From Phycisphaeraceae bacterium (GTDB lineage Bacteria > Planctomycetota > Phycisphaerae > Phycisphaerales > UBA1924): a stretch of 64,000 bases of DNA. This document shows positions 55,324-64,000 of this stretch, in pieces. The notes beneath the pieces are model-generated. The model was not told the origin of the DNA and did not search any database. It worked only from the letters and a program-made list of their open reading frames with translations. How positions within the stretch are numbered: the stretch's first letter is position 1; the number at the start of each line of letters is the position of its first letter. The position numbers were made by a program, and so were the translations under genes. The stretch is taken from contig JAHBXH010000001.1 in NCBI GenBank assembly GCA_019636555.1, forward strand, positions 1,116,001-1,180,000, given 5' to 3'.

Positions 55324-56885
55324 CGACACTGCATCCCGATGAAGCTGCCGCCCGCCGATTGGCCGGGCTCGCAAGCGGCGAACTGCCGACGTATCCCGTG
55401 CCGCCCGGCACGGGCGATGGATCGCTTGTGGATGATCCGGCGGTCCGCGCACCGCTGGTTCTCAACAACCGCTCGTTCCACGACATCACGGAGATCGTGT
55501 GCGGCTACGCCGAGAAGCCGCCCGGAAAGTGGTGGCTGCCGGTCTTTGGCATGACCTTCACCATCGCGCAGATCGGTGCGCTCTTCATCCTCTACCTGAT
55601 CATCACCGGCATCGGCGCGTGGGGTCTCAACAACCAGGTCGACTGGGCCTGGGATATCACCAACTTCGTCTTCTGGATCGGTATCGGTCACGCCGGAACG
55701 CTGATCTCGGCGATCTTGTGCCTGCTCAAGCAGAAGTGGCGCACGGCGGTCAACCGCAGCGCCGAAGCGATGACCATCTTCGCGGTTATCTGCGCCGCGA
55801 CATTCCCCGGCATCCACATCGGCCGCCAGTGGATGGCGTGGTTCCTCCTGCCGATCCCCAACAGCAACGCCATCTGGCCGAACTTCAAGAGCCCGCTTTT
55901 GTGGGACGTGTTCGCTGTCAGCACATACGGCACGGTTTCCCTGCTGTTCTGGTATATGGGCATGATCCCCGATTTCGCGACGCTCCGCGATCGGGCCGAC
56001 TTGCGCCTCCGCCGCAACGGCGAGGGTCCGCGCGTGCTTCCCTTCCTGCCGCTGCGGACCGACACAATCCGCGCGTACGTGTACGGGTTCCTCGCGATGG
56101 GGTGGCGCTTCAGCAGCCGCCACTGGCATCGGTACGAAGTCGCGTATCTTGTGCTCGCGGGCATCAGCACCCCGCTGGTGTTGAGCGTGCACTCGATCGT
56201 TTCGTTCGACTTCGCCACGTCGATCCTGCCCGGCTGGCACACGACGATCTTCCCGCCCTATTTCGTTGCTGGCGCCATCTTCGGCGGCTTCGCGATGGTG
56301 CTCCTGCTCCTGATCCCGGCGCGTGAGCTCTTCCCCAACATGAAGGACCTGATCACGCTCCGCCATATCGAGAACATGGCGAAGGTGCTCCTGGCGACCG
56401 GCATGATCGTCGGTTTTGCCTATTCGATGGAATTCTTCATCGCCTGGTACAGCGGGAACGAGTACGAATCGTTCCTGTTCACCAACGTCCGCGCACGCGG
56501 GCCCTACGCGTGGGCGTACTGGACGATGATCTTTTGCAACGTCGTCAGCCCGCAGGTCTTCTGGATCCGGTTCTGCCGCCAGAGTGCGCTCATCGTGTTC
56601 ATCGTCTCGATCTTCGTGACGATCGGCATGTGGTTCGAGCGCTTCGTGATCATCGTCACGAGCCTTCACCGCGCGTTCCTGCCGGGCGAGTGGAGCATGT
56701 TCTGGCCGACCGCCGTGGACATCGGCATCTTCGTCGGCTCGTGCGGCATATTCCTGACCCTCTTCCTCCTGTTCCTCCGTTTCCTGCCTGTCTTCGCGAT
56801 GGCCGAAGTCAAGGCGGTTCTGCCTCAAGCCAGTCCGCATCATCACCCCGAAGGTGGACACGGTCACGGAAAGGACGGTCACTAA
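55320..56885 (+). CDS. actC: Alternative complex III subunit C, NrfD/PsrC-like quinol-binding membrane protein
   Basis: 521 aa with about ten membrane helices in the NrfD layout. [17 protein letters not shown] precedes the first helix; [17 protein letters not shown] and [12 protein letters not shown]-like segments follow. Subunits C and F are the quinol-interacting membrane parts of complex III. The C-terminus is His-rich ([15 protein letters not shown]). GTG start at 55320 overlaps the actB stop (GTGA). Confidence 0.94.
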
Positions 56886-56888
56886 GCC

Positions 56889-57458
56889 ATGGCGAAGCAA
56901 CGCAAGGTTTATGTCACCGAGAGCGGCGAAAACGTGTACGGCGTGATTGCGGAGTTCGCGACGCCGGCGGATATCTACCACGCCGCCGAGAAAGTGCGAG
57001 ACGCCGGATACTCGCAGTGGGATGTGTACGCGCCATTTCCGATTCACGGCATCGATGAGGCGATGGGTCAGAAGCGCACGAAGCTTCCGCTTGCCTGTGC
57101 ACTGATCGGTCTTGCCGGCGCCGGTCTCGGCTTCCTGATGCAGTATTGGATGAGCGGCGTGAACTACCAGCTCGTCGTTCAGGGAAAACCCTACGGCCCA
57201 TGGGAGCCCTTCGTTCCGATCACCTTCGAACTCGGCATCCTCTTCACCGCCTTCTCGGCGCTGATCTGCATGCTCGCGTTCAACGGTCTGCCCCGGCACA
57301 ACCACCCGCTCCTCAGGAAGGAGCGCTTCCTTTCCTGCAGCGACGACACGCTGGCGATCTGCATCGAGAGCGCCGACGACAAGTTTGATCCGGATCAGAC
57401 TCGTGCGATGCTCGAACGTCTGGGCGGCAAAAACATCGATCTGGTCGAAGGTGACTGA
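56889..57458 (+). CDS. actD: Alternative complex III subunit D (DUF3341)
   Basis: 189 aa. Cytoplasmic N-domain (VYGVIAEFATPADIYHAAEK, YSQWDVYAPFPIHGID) then two membrane helices (residues 68-88 and 112-133) and a soluble C-terminal tail. This is the DUF3341 pattern of ActD. It starts 3 bases after actC. Confidence 0.93.
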   Translation: MAKQRKVYVTESGENVYGVIAEFATPADIYHAAEKVRDAGYSQWDVYAPFPIHGIDEAMGQKRTKLPLACALIGLAGAGLGFLMQYWMSGVNYQLVVQGKPYGPWEPFVPITFELGILFTAFSALICMLAFNGLPRHNHPLLRKERFLSCSDDTLAICIESADDKFDPDQTRAMLERLGGKNIDLVEGD

Positions 57459-57481
57459 CTCACGAATCCACCGAGCAACGG

Positions 57482-58324
57482 ATGAACATGAACAACGATC
57501 TGAAAATCACCGGAAGCACGCTCGCGATCGCCGCGGGAGTGCTCGCCGCGCTCGGCGCGCAGGGCTGCCGGGGGGACCGGAGCGAGAAGCCTCCGCATCA
57601 GTTCTTCCCCGACATGGACGATCAGCCCAAGTGGGCACCGCAGGCCGAGACCCCGTTCTACGCGAACAAGCGCACGATGCGTGAAACACCCGCGAACGTC
57701 GTCGCATTCGGGCGCGTGGATATCACGGGCGATCAGTCGTGGGGCAAGCCGTGGGCGGAACAGCGCGTCGCCCTCCTTCGCGACGGCGAAGAGGTGTACT
57801 TCGGCACCAAGGGCATGAACGCCGACGGCACGGTCAACTACGTCGACAGAATCCCCGCCTCGATCGCGGTCACCCCCGATTTCATCAAGCTCGGACAAAC
57901 CAAGTTCAACATCTACTGCTCGGTCTGCCACGGATTCGACGGCTCGGGGAAGGGCATGGTCGGTCAGGCCTGGTCCTACGCACTCCCCAATTTCTTCGAT
58001 GACAAGTACAAGGACGTGAAGCAGTACACCGGCAAAGACGGCTACATCTTCCACACGGTGCGCTACGGCGTGACGACCAACGGCGAACAGAAAATGCCGC
58101 CCTACGGACACGCACTCGACGAGATGCAGGCGTGGGCCGTGGTCGCCTACTTCCGAACGCTCCAGGAATCGCGCGCCGTGCCGCTCTCGGACGTTCCCGA
58201 ATCCGAGCGCCCCGCCCTCGAAGAAAAGCTCCGCGCTGCCGCGATTCCTGCTTTCGCTCCGGCAGCACCACCGGCCGCGCCCGCCGAGCAACCGACACCG
58301 CAACCTCAGGGAGGTGGCAAGTGA
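57482..58324 (+). CDS. actE: Alternative complex III subunit E, monoheme cytochrome c lipoprotein
   Basis: 280 aa. Lipoprotein signal with lipobox ALGAQGC (Cys near residue 29), so membrane-tethered on the outer face. A single heme site CSVCHG lies near residue 143; the likely Met ligand is in the KMPPYGHAL segment near residue 205. The C-terminus is Pro/Ala-rich. It overlaps the GTG of actF by four bases. Confidence 0.93.
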   Translation: MNMNNDLKITGSTLAIAAGVLAALGAQGCRGDRSEKPPHQFFPDMDDQPKWAPQAETPFYANKRTMRETPANVVAFGRVDITGDQSWGKPWAEQRVALLRDGEEVYFGTKGMNADGTVNYVDRIPASIAVTPDFIKLGQTKFNIYCSVCHGFDGSGKGMVGQAWSYALPNFFDDKYKDVKQYTGKDGYIFHTVRYGVTTNGEQKMPPYGHALDEMQAWAVVAYFRTLQESRAVPLSDVPESERPALEEKLRAAAIPAFAPAAPPAAPAEQPTPQPQGGGK

Positions 58325-59610
58325 GTTCCATCGCAGCACACGAGCACGAGACCGTGCTCCACGACGATCATTCGTACGACCATCTGCTGCGCGACAGCAA
58401 CGTCCGCATGAGCGGCGGCGGCAGCCTCTCCACGCTCTTCGTCATCGTCGCCGTTGTCGGTCTTGGCGCGGCGATCGGCAGCGGATTCATGTCGGGAGGC
58501 AAGCTTCACGCGCTCGCCAGTCTTCAGATGGCCGCGATGGGTTGCCTCGCAATCTGCCTCGGCGGCATGTTCTTCACCCTCGCCATGCACTTGTTTGCCG
58601 CGGGATGGTCCGTCACCCTGCGCCGCCAACTCGAGAACCTCATGGTTCTCGCGCCCGTGATGCTCATCGTCGCGTCGATCGTCCCGCTCTACGACATGTT
58701 CCTCGGCGATGGCACGCTCTATCTCTGGATGAGCCAGAAATACAAGAGCAACATCATTCTTGAGGAAAAGCATTCCTATCTCAACAACACGTTTTTCCTC
58801 GTCCGCCTCGCACTCTACTTCGTCGTCTGGACGATCATCGCGATGCAGCTCTCGGGCTTTTCGCGCAAGCAGGACGAGAACGGCGACAAGTGGCTCTCCA
58901 ACAAGGCTCGTTTCACGAGCGCCTGGGGCATGCTCGCCTTTGCACTGACGACCGCGTTTGCCGCGTTCGATCTCCTGATGTCGATGGACTTCCGCTTCTT
59001 CAGCACCATGTGGGGCGTCTACTACTTTGCCTCCGCCGCCTTCAGCGGCGTCGCGGCCCTCGTGCTGATCGTCGTTCCCCTGCGACGCGCCGGCAAGCTC
59101 GAGGGACTCGTGACCTCCGAGCACCTGCACGACGTCGGCAAGCTCATGTTCACCTTCACGGTGTTCTGGGCCTACATCGCCTTCAGCCAGTACTTCCTCA
59201 TCTGGTACTCAAACGTTCCCGAAGAAACGGCCTGGTATTTCGTCCGCAAGCGCGACGGCTGGCAATACGTCTTCTTCCTGCTCGCCATCGGACACTTTGT
59301 TGTGCCGTTCCTCATCCTGCTCTTCCGCGGCGTGAAGCGTTCGCCCACGGCACTCGCGTTGGTCGCCATCTGGATGCTGTTCATCCACTTCACCGACATG
59401 TTCTACATCGTCCGCCCCATGGTCACGACGCGAACGAGCGAAACCATGGCTCTGTCGCCCCTGAGCGGCATCTGGATCGATCTGTGCGCGGTGCTCGGCA
59501 TGGTCGGTCTGCTCGGCTTCTTCCTGAGTCGCCGCGTGGCGTCTTTGGCTTTGATCCCGCTTCGTGATCCGAGGCTTCCCGAGGCGATCTCCCACAAGAA
59601 CTACATCTAG
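58321..59610 (+). CDS. actF: Alternative complex III subunit F, membrane protein
   Basis: 429 aa with about ten membrane helices. NrfD-like: HLFAAGWSVTLRRQLENLMV, FDLLMSMDFRFFSTMWGVYY, YIAFSQYFLIWYSNVPEETA and LILLFRGVKR. The GTG at 58321 is decided by GGGAGG just upstream and by conservation beginning soon after; a longer open frame upstream overlaps actE and is not used. Confidence 0.93.
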   Translation: MSSIAAHEHETVLHDDHSYDHLLRDSNVRMSGGGSLSTLFVIVAVVGLGAAIGSGFMSGGKLHALASLQMAAMGCLAICLGGMFFTLAMHLFAAGWSVTLRRQLENLMVLAPVMLIVASIVPLYDMFLGDGTLYLWMSQKYKSNIILEEKHSYLNNTFFLVRLALYFVVWTIIAMQLSGFSRKQDENGDKWLSNKARFTSAWGMLAFALTTAFAAFDLLMSMDFRFFSTMWGVYYFASAAFSGVAALVLIVVPLRRAGKLEGLVTSEHLHDVGKLMFTFTVFWAYIAFSQYFLIWYSNVPEETAWYFVRKRDGWQYVFFLLAIGHFVVPFLILLFRGVKRSPTALALVAIWMLFIHFTDMFYIVRPMVTTRTSETMALSPLSGIWIDLCAVLGMVGLLGFFLSRRVASLALIPLRDPRLPEAISHKNYI

Positions 59611-59717
59611 TCTTTCAACTCCTACGAAACCCCATTGGGGCTAGAATATTCCGTTTGACAGCAGTTTTTCCGGTTTGGCAGTAATTGCATTTGGACGTCT
59701 GGCAGCGAGGTTTTTCT

Positions 59718-60083
59718 ATGTCGAGCCACGAACCACACGGACACGCTGACGCGTGGCATCACCACACGCTGGCTGAGGGCATTCCGCAGCACGAGCACGC
59801 CGCGACCGTCAACACCACCAACACGTTTGTGGTGCTGCTCGTGATCTTCGGTTTTACCGCGGTCTTCATTCTCGTCACGGTCCTCTACTTCAACGTCACC
59901 GTGCGCCAGGTGCAGGAAGCACGAGTCGAGACGATCGGCGGCGCCCAGCTCTACAACGTGATGAAGAGCCAGATGGAAACGGATCTTTCGACGTTCGGCG
60001 TTGTTGATCCGGCGACCAAGACGGTTCGAATCCCGGTCGATCGCGCGATCGATCGGGTCGTCAAGCGGTATCAGCAACGGTAG
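59718..60083 (+). CDS. Small single-span membrane protein of the complex III locus
   Basis: 121 aa. His-rich N-terminus (HEPHGHADAWHHH), one membrane helix (residues 34-58), and a soluble C-terminal region with VDRAIDRVVKRY. Sequence family unknown. Position between actF and sco suggests an accessory subunit of the complex or of the oxidase, similar to small extra subunits found in other alternative complex III clusters. GCGAGG precedes the ATG. A 107-base gap with TTGACA at 59655 separates it from actF, so a separate promoter is possible. Confidence 0.6.
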   Translation: MSSHEPHGHADAWHHHTLAEGIPQHEHAATVNTTNTFVVLLVIFGFTAVFILVTVLYFNVTVRQVQEARVETIGGAQLYNVMKSQMETDLSTFGVVDPATKTVRIPVDRAIDRVVKRYQQR

Positions 60084-60101
60084 TTTTCTGGAACGAATTC
60101 G

Positions 60102-61139
60102 GTGTTCGCACAGCGTCACCAGCTTCTCGCCCTTGTGTCCGCCACCGCGATCATCGCGGGCGGCGCCTCCGCGCAGATCGCGCGGACCTACGACCCCTCA
60201 AAGTCCGGCGTGGCGCCCGCGACCGGCGCGACGACGTCCGGGCTCGACACCGACCAGAAGGTCGGCGCATTCGTTCCGATGGAATTGCGCTTCACGAGCG
60301 CCGAAGGCAAAGAGGTCCGGCTCGGTGATCTGTTCGATCTCGAAAAAGGCACGGCGGCTTCCGGCGGCAAACACCGGCCGGTGCTCGTCACGCTGGTGTA
60401 TTACGACTGCCCGGTTGTGTGCAGCGCAACGATGGATAAGCTCGCCGGCGCGTTTCGCCGGCTCGACTACAAAATCGGCAAGGACTTCAAGGTCGCCTAC
60501 TTCAGTTTCGATTCGACCGAGACGGCCAAGCGGGCGATGCAGGTGAAGGAGTCGTACGTTCTCGGCAACTACCCGGAAGGTCTCGGCGACAACGGAAAGA
60601 TGAATCCGCTGGTGGCCGACAACTGGAATTTCTTTGTCGGGACGGCCGCCGCAAACCGCGAACTCGCCAACGCGCTCGGATTCAAGTATCGGGTGGCGGA
60701 CAACGGCCAGTTTGCCCACTCGTCGGTCTTCATGATTCTCACGCCCGACGGGAGGATTTCCCGGTACCTGTCGCCCTTCCTGGGCGATGACAAGGCGTTG
60801 GCCGAACAGATGAAGCTGGCGCTGCTCGAAGCATCGGACGGGAAGATCGCCAAGGGTGTCAGCGAATTGATGATGAGCTGGTGCTTTATGTACGACCCGA
60901 AGGCGGGCGCGTACACGCTGCAGGCGATGCGCGTCATGAAATTCGGCGCGATCGTCTCGATCGTGGCGGTCGGCTCGCTGATCGCGGGGCTGATGTTCAT
61001 CGATCGCGCGCGTCGCAAGCGCCCGCAACCGGGGAGCGAAGGGCGGGCGGTTCAGGACAATCGAATCGTTGAGAACGGCGGAGAGGAGCTTCGCGCGCCC
61101 GGCTCCGGCCCGGCGCAAGGGACTTCCTTCTCTTCCTGA
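60102..61139 (+). CDS. SCO1/SenC family copper chaperone
   Basis: 345 aa. Exported by an N-terminal signal (residues 1-25) and held by a C-terminal helix (FGAIVSIVAVGSLIAGLMFI). The thioredoxin-like domain carries YYDCPVVCSATM near residue 105, the copper-binding CxxxC, and a distal His in QFAHSSVFMILTPDG. It delivers copper to the CuA site of CoxB, encoded by the next gene. GTG start. The C-terminal tail resembles no other module. Confidence 0.93.
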   Translation: MFAQRHQLLALVSATAIIAGGASAQIARTYDPSKSGVAPATGATTSGLDTDQKVGAFVPMELRFTSAEGKEVRLGDLFDLEKGTAASGGKHRPVLVTLVYYDCPVVCSATMDKLAGAFRRLDYKIGKDFKVAYFSFDSTETAKRAMQVKESYVLGNYPEGLGDNGKMNPLVADNWNFFVGTAAANRELANALGFKYRVADNGQFAHSSVFMILTPDGRISRYLSPFLGDDKALAEQMKLALLEASDGKIAKGVSELMMSWCFMYDPKAGAYTLQAMRVMKFGAIVSIVAVGSLIAGLMFIDRARRKRPQPGSEGRAVQDNRIVENGGEELRAPGSGPAQGTSFSS

Positions 61140-61160
61140 GTATGACTACGGAGTGACGGT

Positions 61161-62372
61161 GTGCTGAAGACATTGACAAACAGCTGGACCACCACGCTCG
61201 CCGAAAGCCCGCAAGGGCTGTGGGCGAACGGCTGGCGATGGTTCTTTCAGAATTTCGGCGTCAACGAGAACGCCAAGCTCACCGACAAGCTCTTCATGGA
61301 GATCTTCTGGATCGGCGTCGGCTGGTTCATCTTCCTGATGGCGATCATGGTCTATTGCGTGGTGAAGTATCGGCGCCGCCCCGGGGTCCCCGCGCCGTAC
61401 AGCCCCTCGCACAACACGCCGCTGGAGCTCATCTGGACGATCATCCCGTGCTTCTTCCTGTTCTACATCTTTCTTGAAGGCTTTCACGTGTACATCGACA
61501 AGCTTGTCGCTCCCGGCGATGCGCTCCAGATGACGCTGACCGCCAAGAAGTGGGACTGGACGGTGACCTACCCGAACGGCGCATCCAGCCCGGAGCGCAC
61601 GCTCATCGGCCCGGACAGCACCCAGTTCGGCGGCGAGAACGGTTCGCCCGGGGCGCGGCCCGTGCCGATCTTCTACATGCCCGCCGACGTGCCGGTTCAT
61701 CTCAACATGATCAGCCAGGACGTCATGCACTCCTTCTGGGTGCCCGACTTCCGCGTGAAGTTCGACGTCTTCCCCAACCGCTACACGACCTACTGGTTCC
61801 AGGCCAAGGGGCCCGATGCGGAATCGAACACGCTGCGGGACTCCACGGGCAACGACATCGTGACGGCCCAGGGCGAGAAAGTCCGCTACGTCGATCACTT
61901 CATCTTCTGCGCCGAATACTGCGGCGACCAGCATTCTGAAATGCTCGGCATCATCCGCGTGGTTCCAATGGCTTACTACCTCGCCAAGGTCGAGGAGTGG
62001 AACATCGAGGGCAAAACGCCCGAGGAAATCGGCAAGCTCGTTTACCAGTCGCAGGGCTGCAGCGCGTGCCACACGCTCGACGGCAGCAAGGGTGCCGCAC
62101 CCACCTGGAAGGACCTCTACGGAAGCCAGCAGCCGACGAACCAAGGTTCGGTCCTGGCCGACGACAACTACATCCGCGAGTCGATCTACACGCCGCAGGC
62201 AAAGATCGTCGACGGCTACCCGTCCAACATGCCCATCTACACCACGGCGCAGATCGACGAGCGCCGCCTGCAGGGCCTCTTCGCGTTCATGAGAAGCATC
62301 AGCAAGCACGCTCCCGCTCAGGCAACGCCCGACGCGACCAAGAGCGAAGCACCCGCCACCGAGAAGAAGTAA
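61161..62372 (+). CDS. coxB: Cytochrome c oxidase subunit II with fused cytochrome c domain
   Basis: 403 aa. Two membrane helices (residues 48-72 and 95-112), a CuA domain and a C-terminal cytochrome c. CuA ligands: [15 protein letters not shown] (two Cys, His, Met). Another CuA His is in [15 protein letters not shown]. The heme site is CSACHTLDG near residue 300 with a Met in the NMPIY segment. The fusion marks a caa3-type oxidase that takes electrons directly from complex III. GGAG precedes the GTG start. Confidence 0.95.
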   Translation: MLKTLTNSWTTTLAESPQGLWANGWRWFFQNFGVNENAKLTDKLFMEIFWIGVGWFIFLMAIMVYCVVKYRRRPGVPAPYSPSHNTPLELIWTIIPCFFLFYIFLEGFHVYIDKLVAPGDALQMTLTAKKWDWTVTYPNGASSPERTLIGPDSTQFGGENGSPGARPVPIFYMPADVPVHLNMISQDVMHSFWVPDFRVKFDVFPNRYTTYWFQAKGPDAESNTLRDSTGNDIVTAQGEKVRYVDHFIFCAEYCGDQHSEMLGIIRVVPMAYYLAKVEEWNIEGKTPEEIGKLVYQSQGCSACHTLDGSKGAAPTWKDLYGSQQPTNQGSVLADDNYIRESIYTPQAKIVDGYPSNMPIYTTAQIDERRLQGLFAFMRSISKHAPAQATPDATKSEAPATEKK

Positions 62373-62400
62373 GCAGCCGGGATCAGAATCGAGGCACGTT

Positions 62401-64000
62401 ATGACGACCATTGACAATTCCAGAGCACACGAACTCGGAGGGAGCGGGGGCCACGGCCACCACCACGAGGGGAGTTACCTCACGCCCAAGGGCGGGTTCT
62501 TCGCGACCGTGTGGGACTGGGCGACCACCGTCGATCACAAGAAGATCGGCGTGATGTACCTTGTCGCGGTTTTGTTCATGTTCTTCCTGGGAGGGCTCGC
62601 GGCGATCGCGGTTCGGACAGAGCTGCTCGACCCTGTGCGCACGATCACGGTGCAGGCCGTGGACGCGCAAGGCAAACCGCTCGTCGATGCCGACGGAAAG
62701 CCGGTCATGAAGACCGAGATCGTCGGCCAAACCCTTGCGCGATGGCTCCCGCCCAAGGACGAGAACAAACTCGGCTCGGTCGATTACGGCAACCAGCTCT
62801 ACAACCGCGCGTTCACGTTGCACGGCGCGATCATGGTCTTCATGGTGATTATCCCGAGCATCCCCGCCTCGCTCGGAAACTTTTTCATCCCGCTGATGCT
62901 GGGCGCCAAGGACGTCGCCTTCCCCAGGCTGAACCTGCTCAGCTGGTACATCTACGTGACGGGTTCGATCTTTGCGGTTTGCTCCATCATTCTCGGTGGC
63001 GTGGACACCGGCTGGACGTTCTACACGCCGTATTCGACGACCACCGATCCCGATCACGCGAACGTCGTGCTGATGGTGCTCGGCGCGTTCATCCTCGGGT
63101 TCAGCTCGATTTTGACCGGCCTGAACTTCATCGTGACCGTGCACAAGCTGCGGGCGCCCGGCATGGGCTGGTTCGACATGCCCCTGTTCATCTGGGCCAT
63201 GTACTCGACGAGCATCATCCAGGTCCTCGCGACCCCCGTGATCGGAATCACGCTGCTCCTGCTCTGCTTCGAACGCATGTTCAGGATCGGCATCTTCGAT
63301 CCGTCGCTCGGCGGCGACCCGGTCCTCTACCAGCACTTCTTCTGGTTCTACAGCCACCCGGTGGTATACGTGATGATCCTGCCCGCCTTCGGCGTGATCA
63401 GCGAAATCATCCCGGTCCACTCCCACAAGAAGATCTTCGGGTACCGCGCGGTCGCGTTCGCGTCGCTGGGCGTGGCGCTCGTCAGCTTCCTGGTCTGGGG
63501 CCACCACATGTTCGCCAGCTCCGGCGAACTCGGCGCCACCGTCTTCTCCGCGCTCACCTTCCTCGTCGCGATTCCGACGGCCGTCAAGGTGTTCAACTGG
63601 ATCGCGACCCTCTACAAGGGCTCGATCGCTCTCACGACGCCGATGCTTTACGCGCTGATGTTCCTCTTCCTCTTCTCGATCGGCGGGCTCACCGGCCTGC
63701 CCCTCGGCGCACTGGCGACCGACCTCCACCTGCACGATTCGTACTTCGTCGTCGCGCACTTCCACTACGTCATGATGGGCGGCACGATCATCACCTTCGT
63801 CGCCGGGCTGCACCACTGGTGGCCGAAGATGTTCGGCAAGATGTACAACCAGTTCTGGGCCAACGTCGGCGCCTGGACCGTCTTTGTCGGCTTCAACCTG
63901 ACGTTCTTCACGCAGTTCTTCCTCGGAACGCAGGGCATGCCGCGTCGATACGCGAGCTACGTCGATGAATACCACACGCTGCACGTGTGGTCCACGGTCG
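62401..64000 (+). CDS. coxA: Cytochrome c oxidase subunit I, A2-type, 3'-partial
   Basis: Open to the window edge (533 codons seen). Catalytic subunit of the caa3 oxidase: heme a ligand His141 in [10 protein letters not shown], CuB ligand and Tyr in [13 protein letters not shown] (residues 316-328), CuB pair WGHHMF (H368, H369) and heme ligands [12 protein letters not shown] near residue 446. The Glu of the A1-type XGHPEV motif is replaced by Val, with YSHP in front, which marks the A2 subtype known from Rhodothermus. About 50 residues (79-129, [17 protein letters not shown] onward) are inserted between helices 1 and 2. GAGG precedes the ATG. Confidence 0.96.
   Translation, partial: MTTIDNSRAHELGGSGGHGHHHEGSYLTPKGGFFATVWDWATTVDHKKIGVMYLVAVLFMFFLGGLAAIAVRTELLDPVRTITVQAVDAQGKPLVDADGKPVMKTEIVGQTLARWLPPKDENKLGSVDYGNQLYNRAFTLHGAIMVFMVIIPSIPASLGNFFIPLMLGAKDVAFPRLNLLSWYIYVTGSIFAVCSIILGGVDTGWTFYTPYSTTTDPDHANVVLMVLGAFILGFSSILTGLNFIVTVHKLRAPGMGWFDMPLFIWAMYSTSIIQVLATPVIGITLLLLCFERMFRIGIFDPSLGGDPVLYQHFFWFYSHPVVYVMILPAFGVISEIIPVHSHKKIFGYRAVAFASLGVALVSFLVWGHHMFASSGELGATVFSALTFLVAIPTAVKVFNWIATLYKGSIALTTPMLYALMFLFLFSIGGLTGLPLGALATDLHLHDSYFVVAHFHYVMMGGTIITFVAGLHHWWPKMFGKMYNQFWANVGAWTVFVGFNLTFFTQFFLGTQGMPRRYASYVDEYHTLHVWSTV

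Overview
The window is a high-GC bacterial chromosome segment. The combination of alternative complex III (ActABCDEF) with a caa3 oxidase, a DUF1501/DUF1800 pair, a LamG protein with dockerin-like repeats, several Ser/Thr kinases, KdtA-type LPS synthesis and small zinc-ribbon membrane proteins suggests Planctomycetota, probably Phycisphaerae. The taxonomic assignment is inference; no rRNA is present. No CRISPR array, prophage or plasmid backbone is visible.

Bases 1-9400 hold mixed housekeeping genes: an acyltransferase, dihydroorotate dehydrogenase (pyrD) with an in-frame palindromic insertion, a tandem-duplicated locus (zinc-ribbon membrane gene plus TPR-YggX iron protein, one copy reduced to a relic), a small HTH-like protein, a cytochrome b562-like exported protein, infC, a membrane Ser/Thr kinase and htpX. 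Bases 9700-23042 carry a 3D-domain protein, a DUF58 protein, a kinase-CHASE2 receptor with an exported partner, glucan phosphorylase, mutS, an ABC-2 exporter pair, tRNA-Val and waaA.

Bases 23190-33720 start with tRNA-Lys and a SNF2 helicase plus SWIM-protein pair, then DUF3303, a hairpin-rich non-coding stretch and tRNA-Gln, followed by a long co-directional housekeeping cluster: glmU-like uridylyltransferase, prs, rplY, pth, rpsF, ssb and rplI. Several proteins of this cluster carry long low-complexity C-terminal tails. Bases 33800-40300 are on the minus strand: a large CvpA-like membrane protein, a membrane-anchored GspE/PilB homologue whose nucleotide-binding motifs are destroyed, an intact PilT and a principal-type sigma-70 factor.

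Bases 40878-50586 hold superoxide dismutase, an esterase with a starch-binding-like domain, a third zinc-ribbon membrane protein with an intact IS5-type insertion sequence placed exactly at its stop codon, the LamG/dockerin-like protein, the DUF1501/DUF1800 pair and heme A synthase. From 50778 to the window edge runs one respiratory locus: actA-B-C-D-E-F, a small membrane protein, SCO copper chaperone, CoxB with a fused cytochrome c, and CoxA (cut by the window). Together these encode a quinol:electron-carrier oxidoreductase feeding a caa3 oxidase, with the heme A and CuA maturation factors alongside.

The least expected items are the pseudo-ATPase GspE beside a functional PilT, the tandem duplication with a decayed gene copy, the palindrome inside pyrD, the N-terminally extended heme A synthase and the CoxA insertion loop. 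None amounts to a demonstrated new system.
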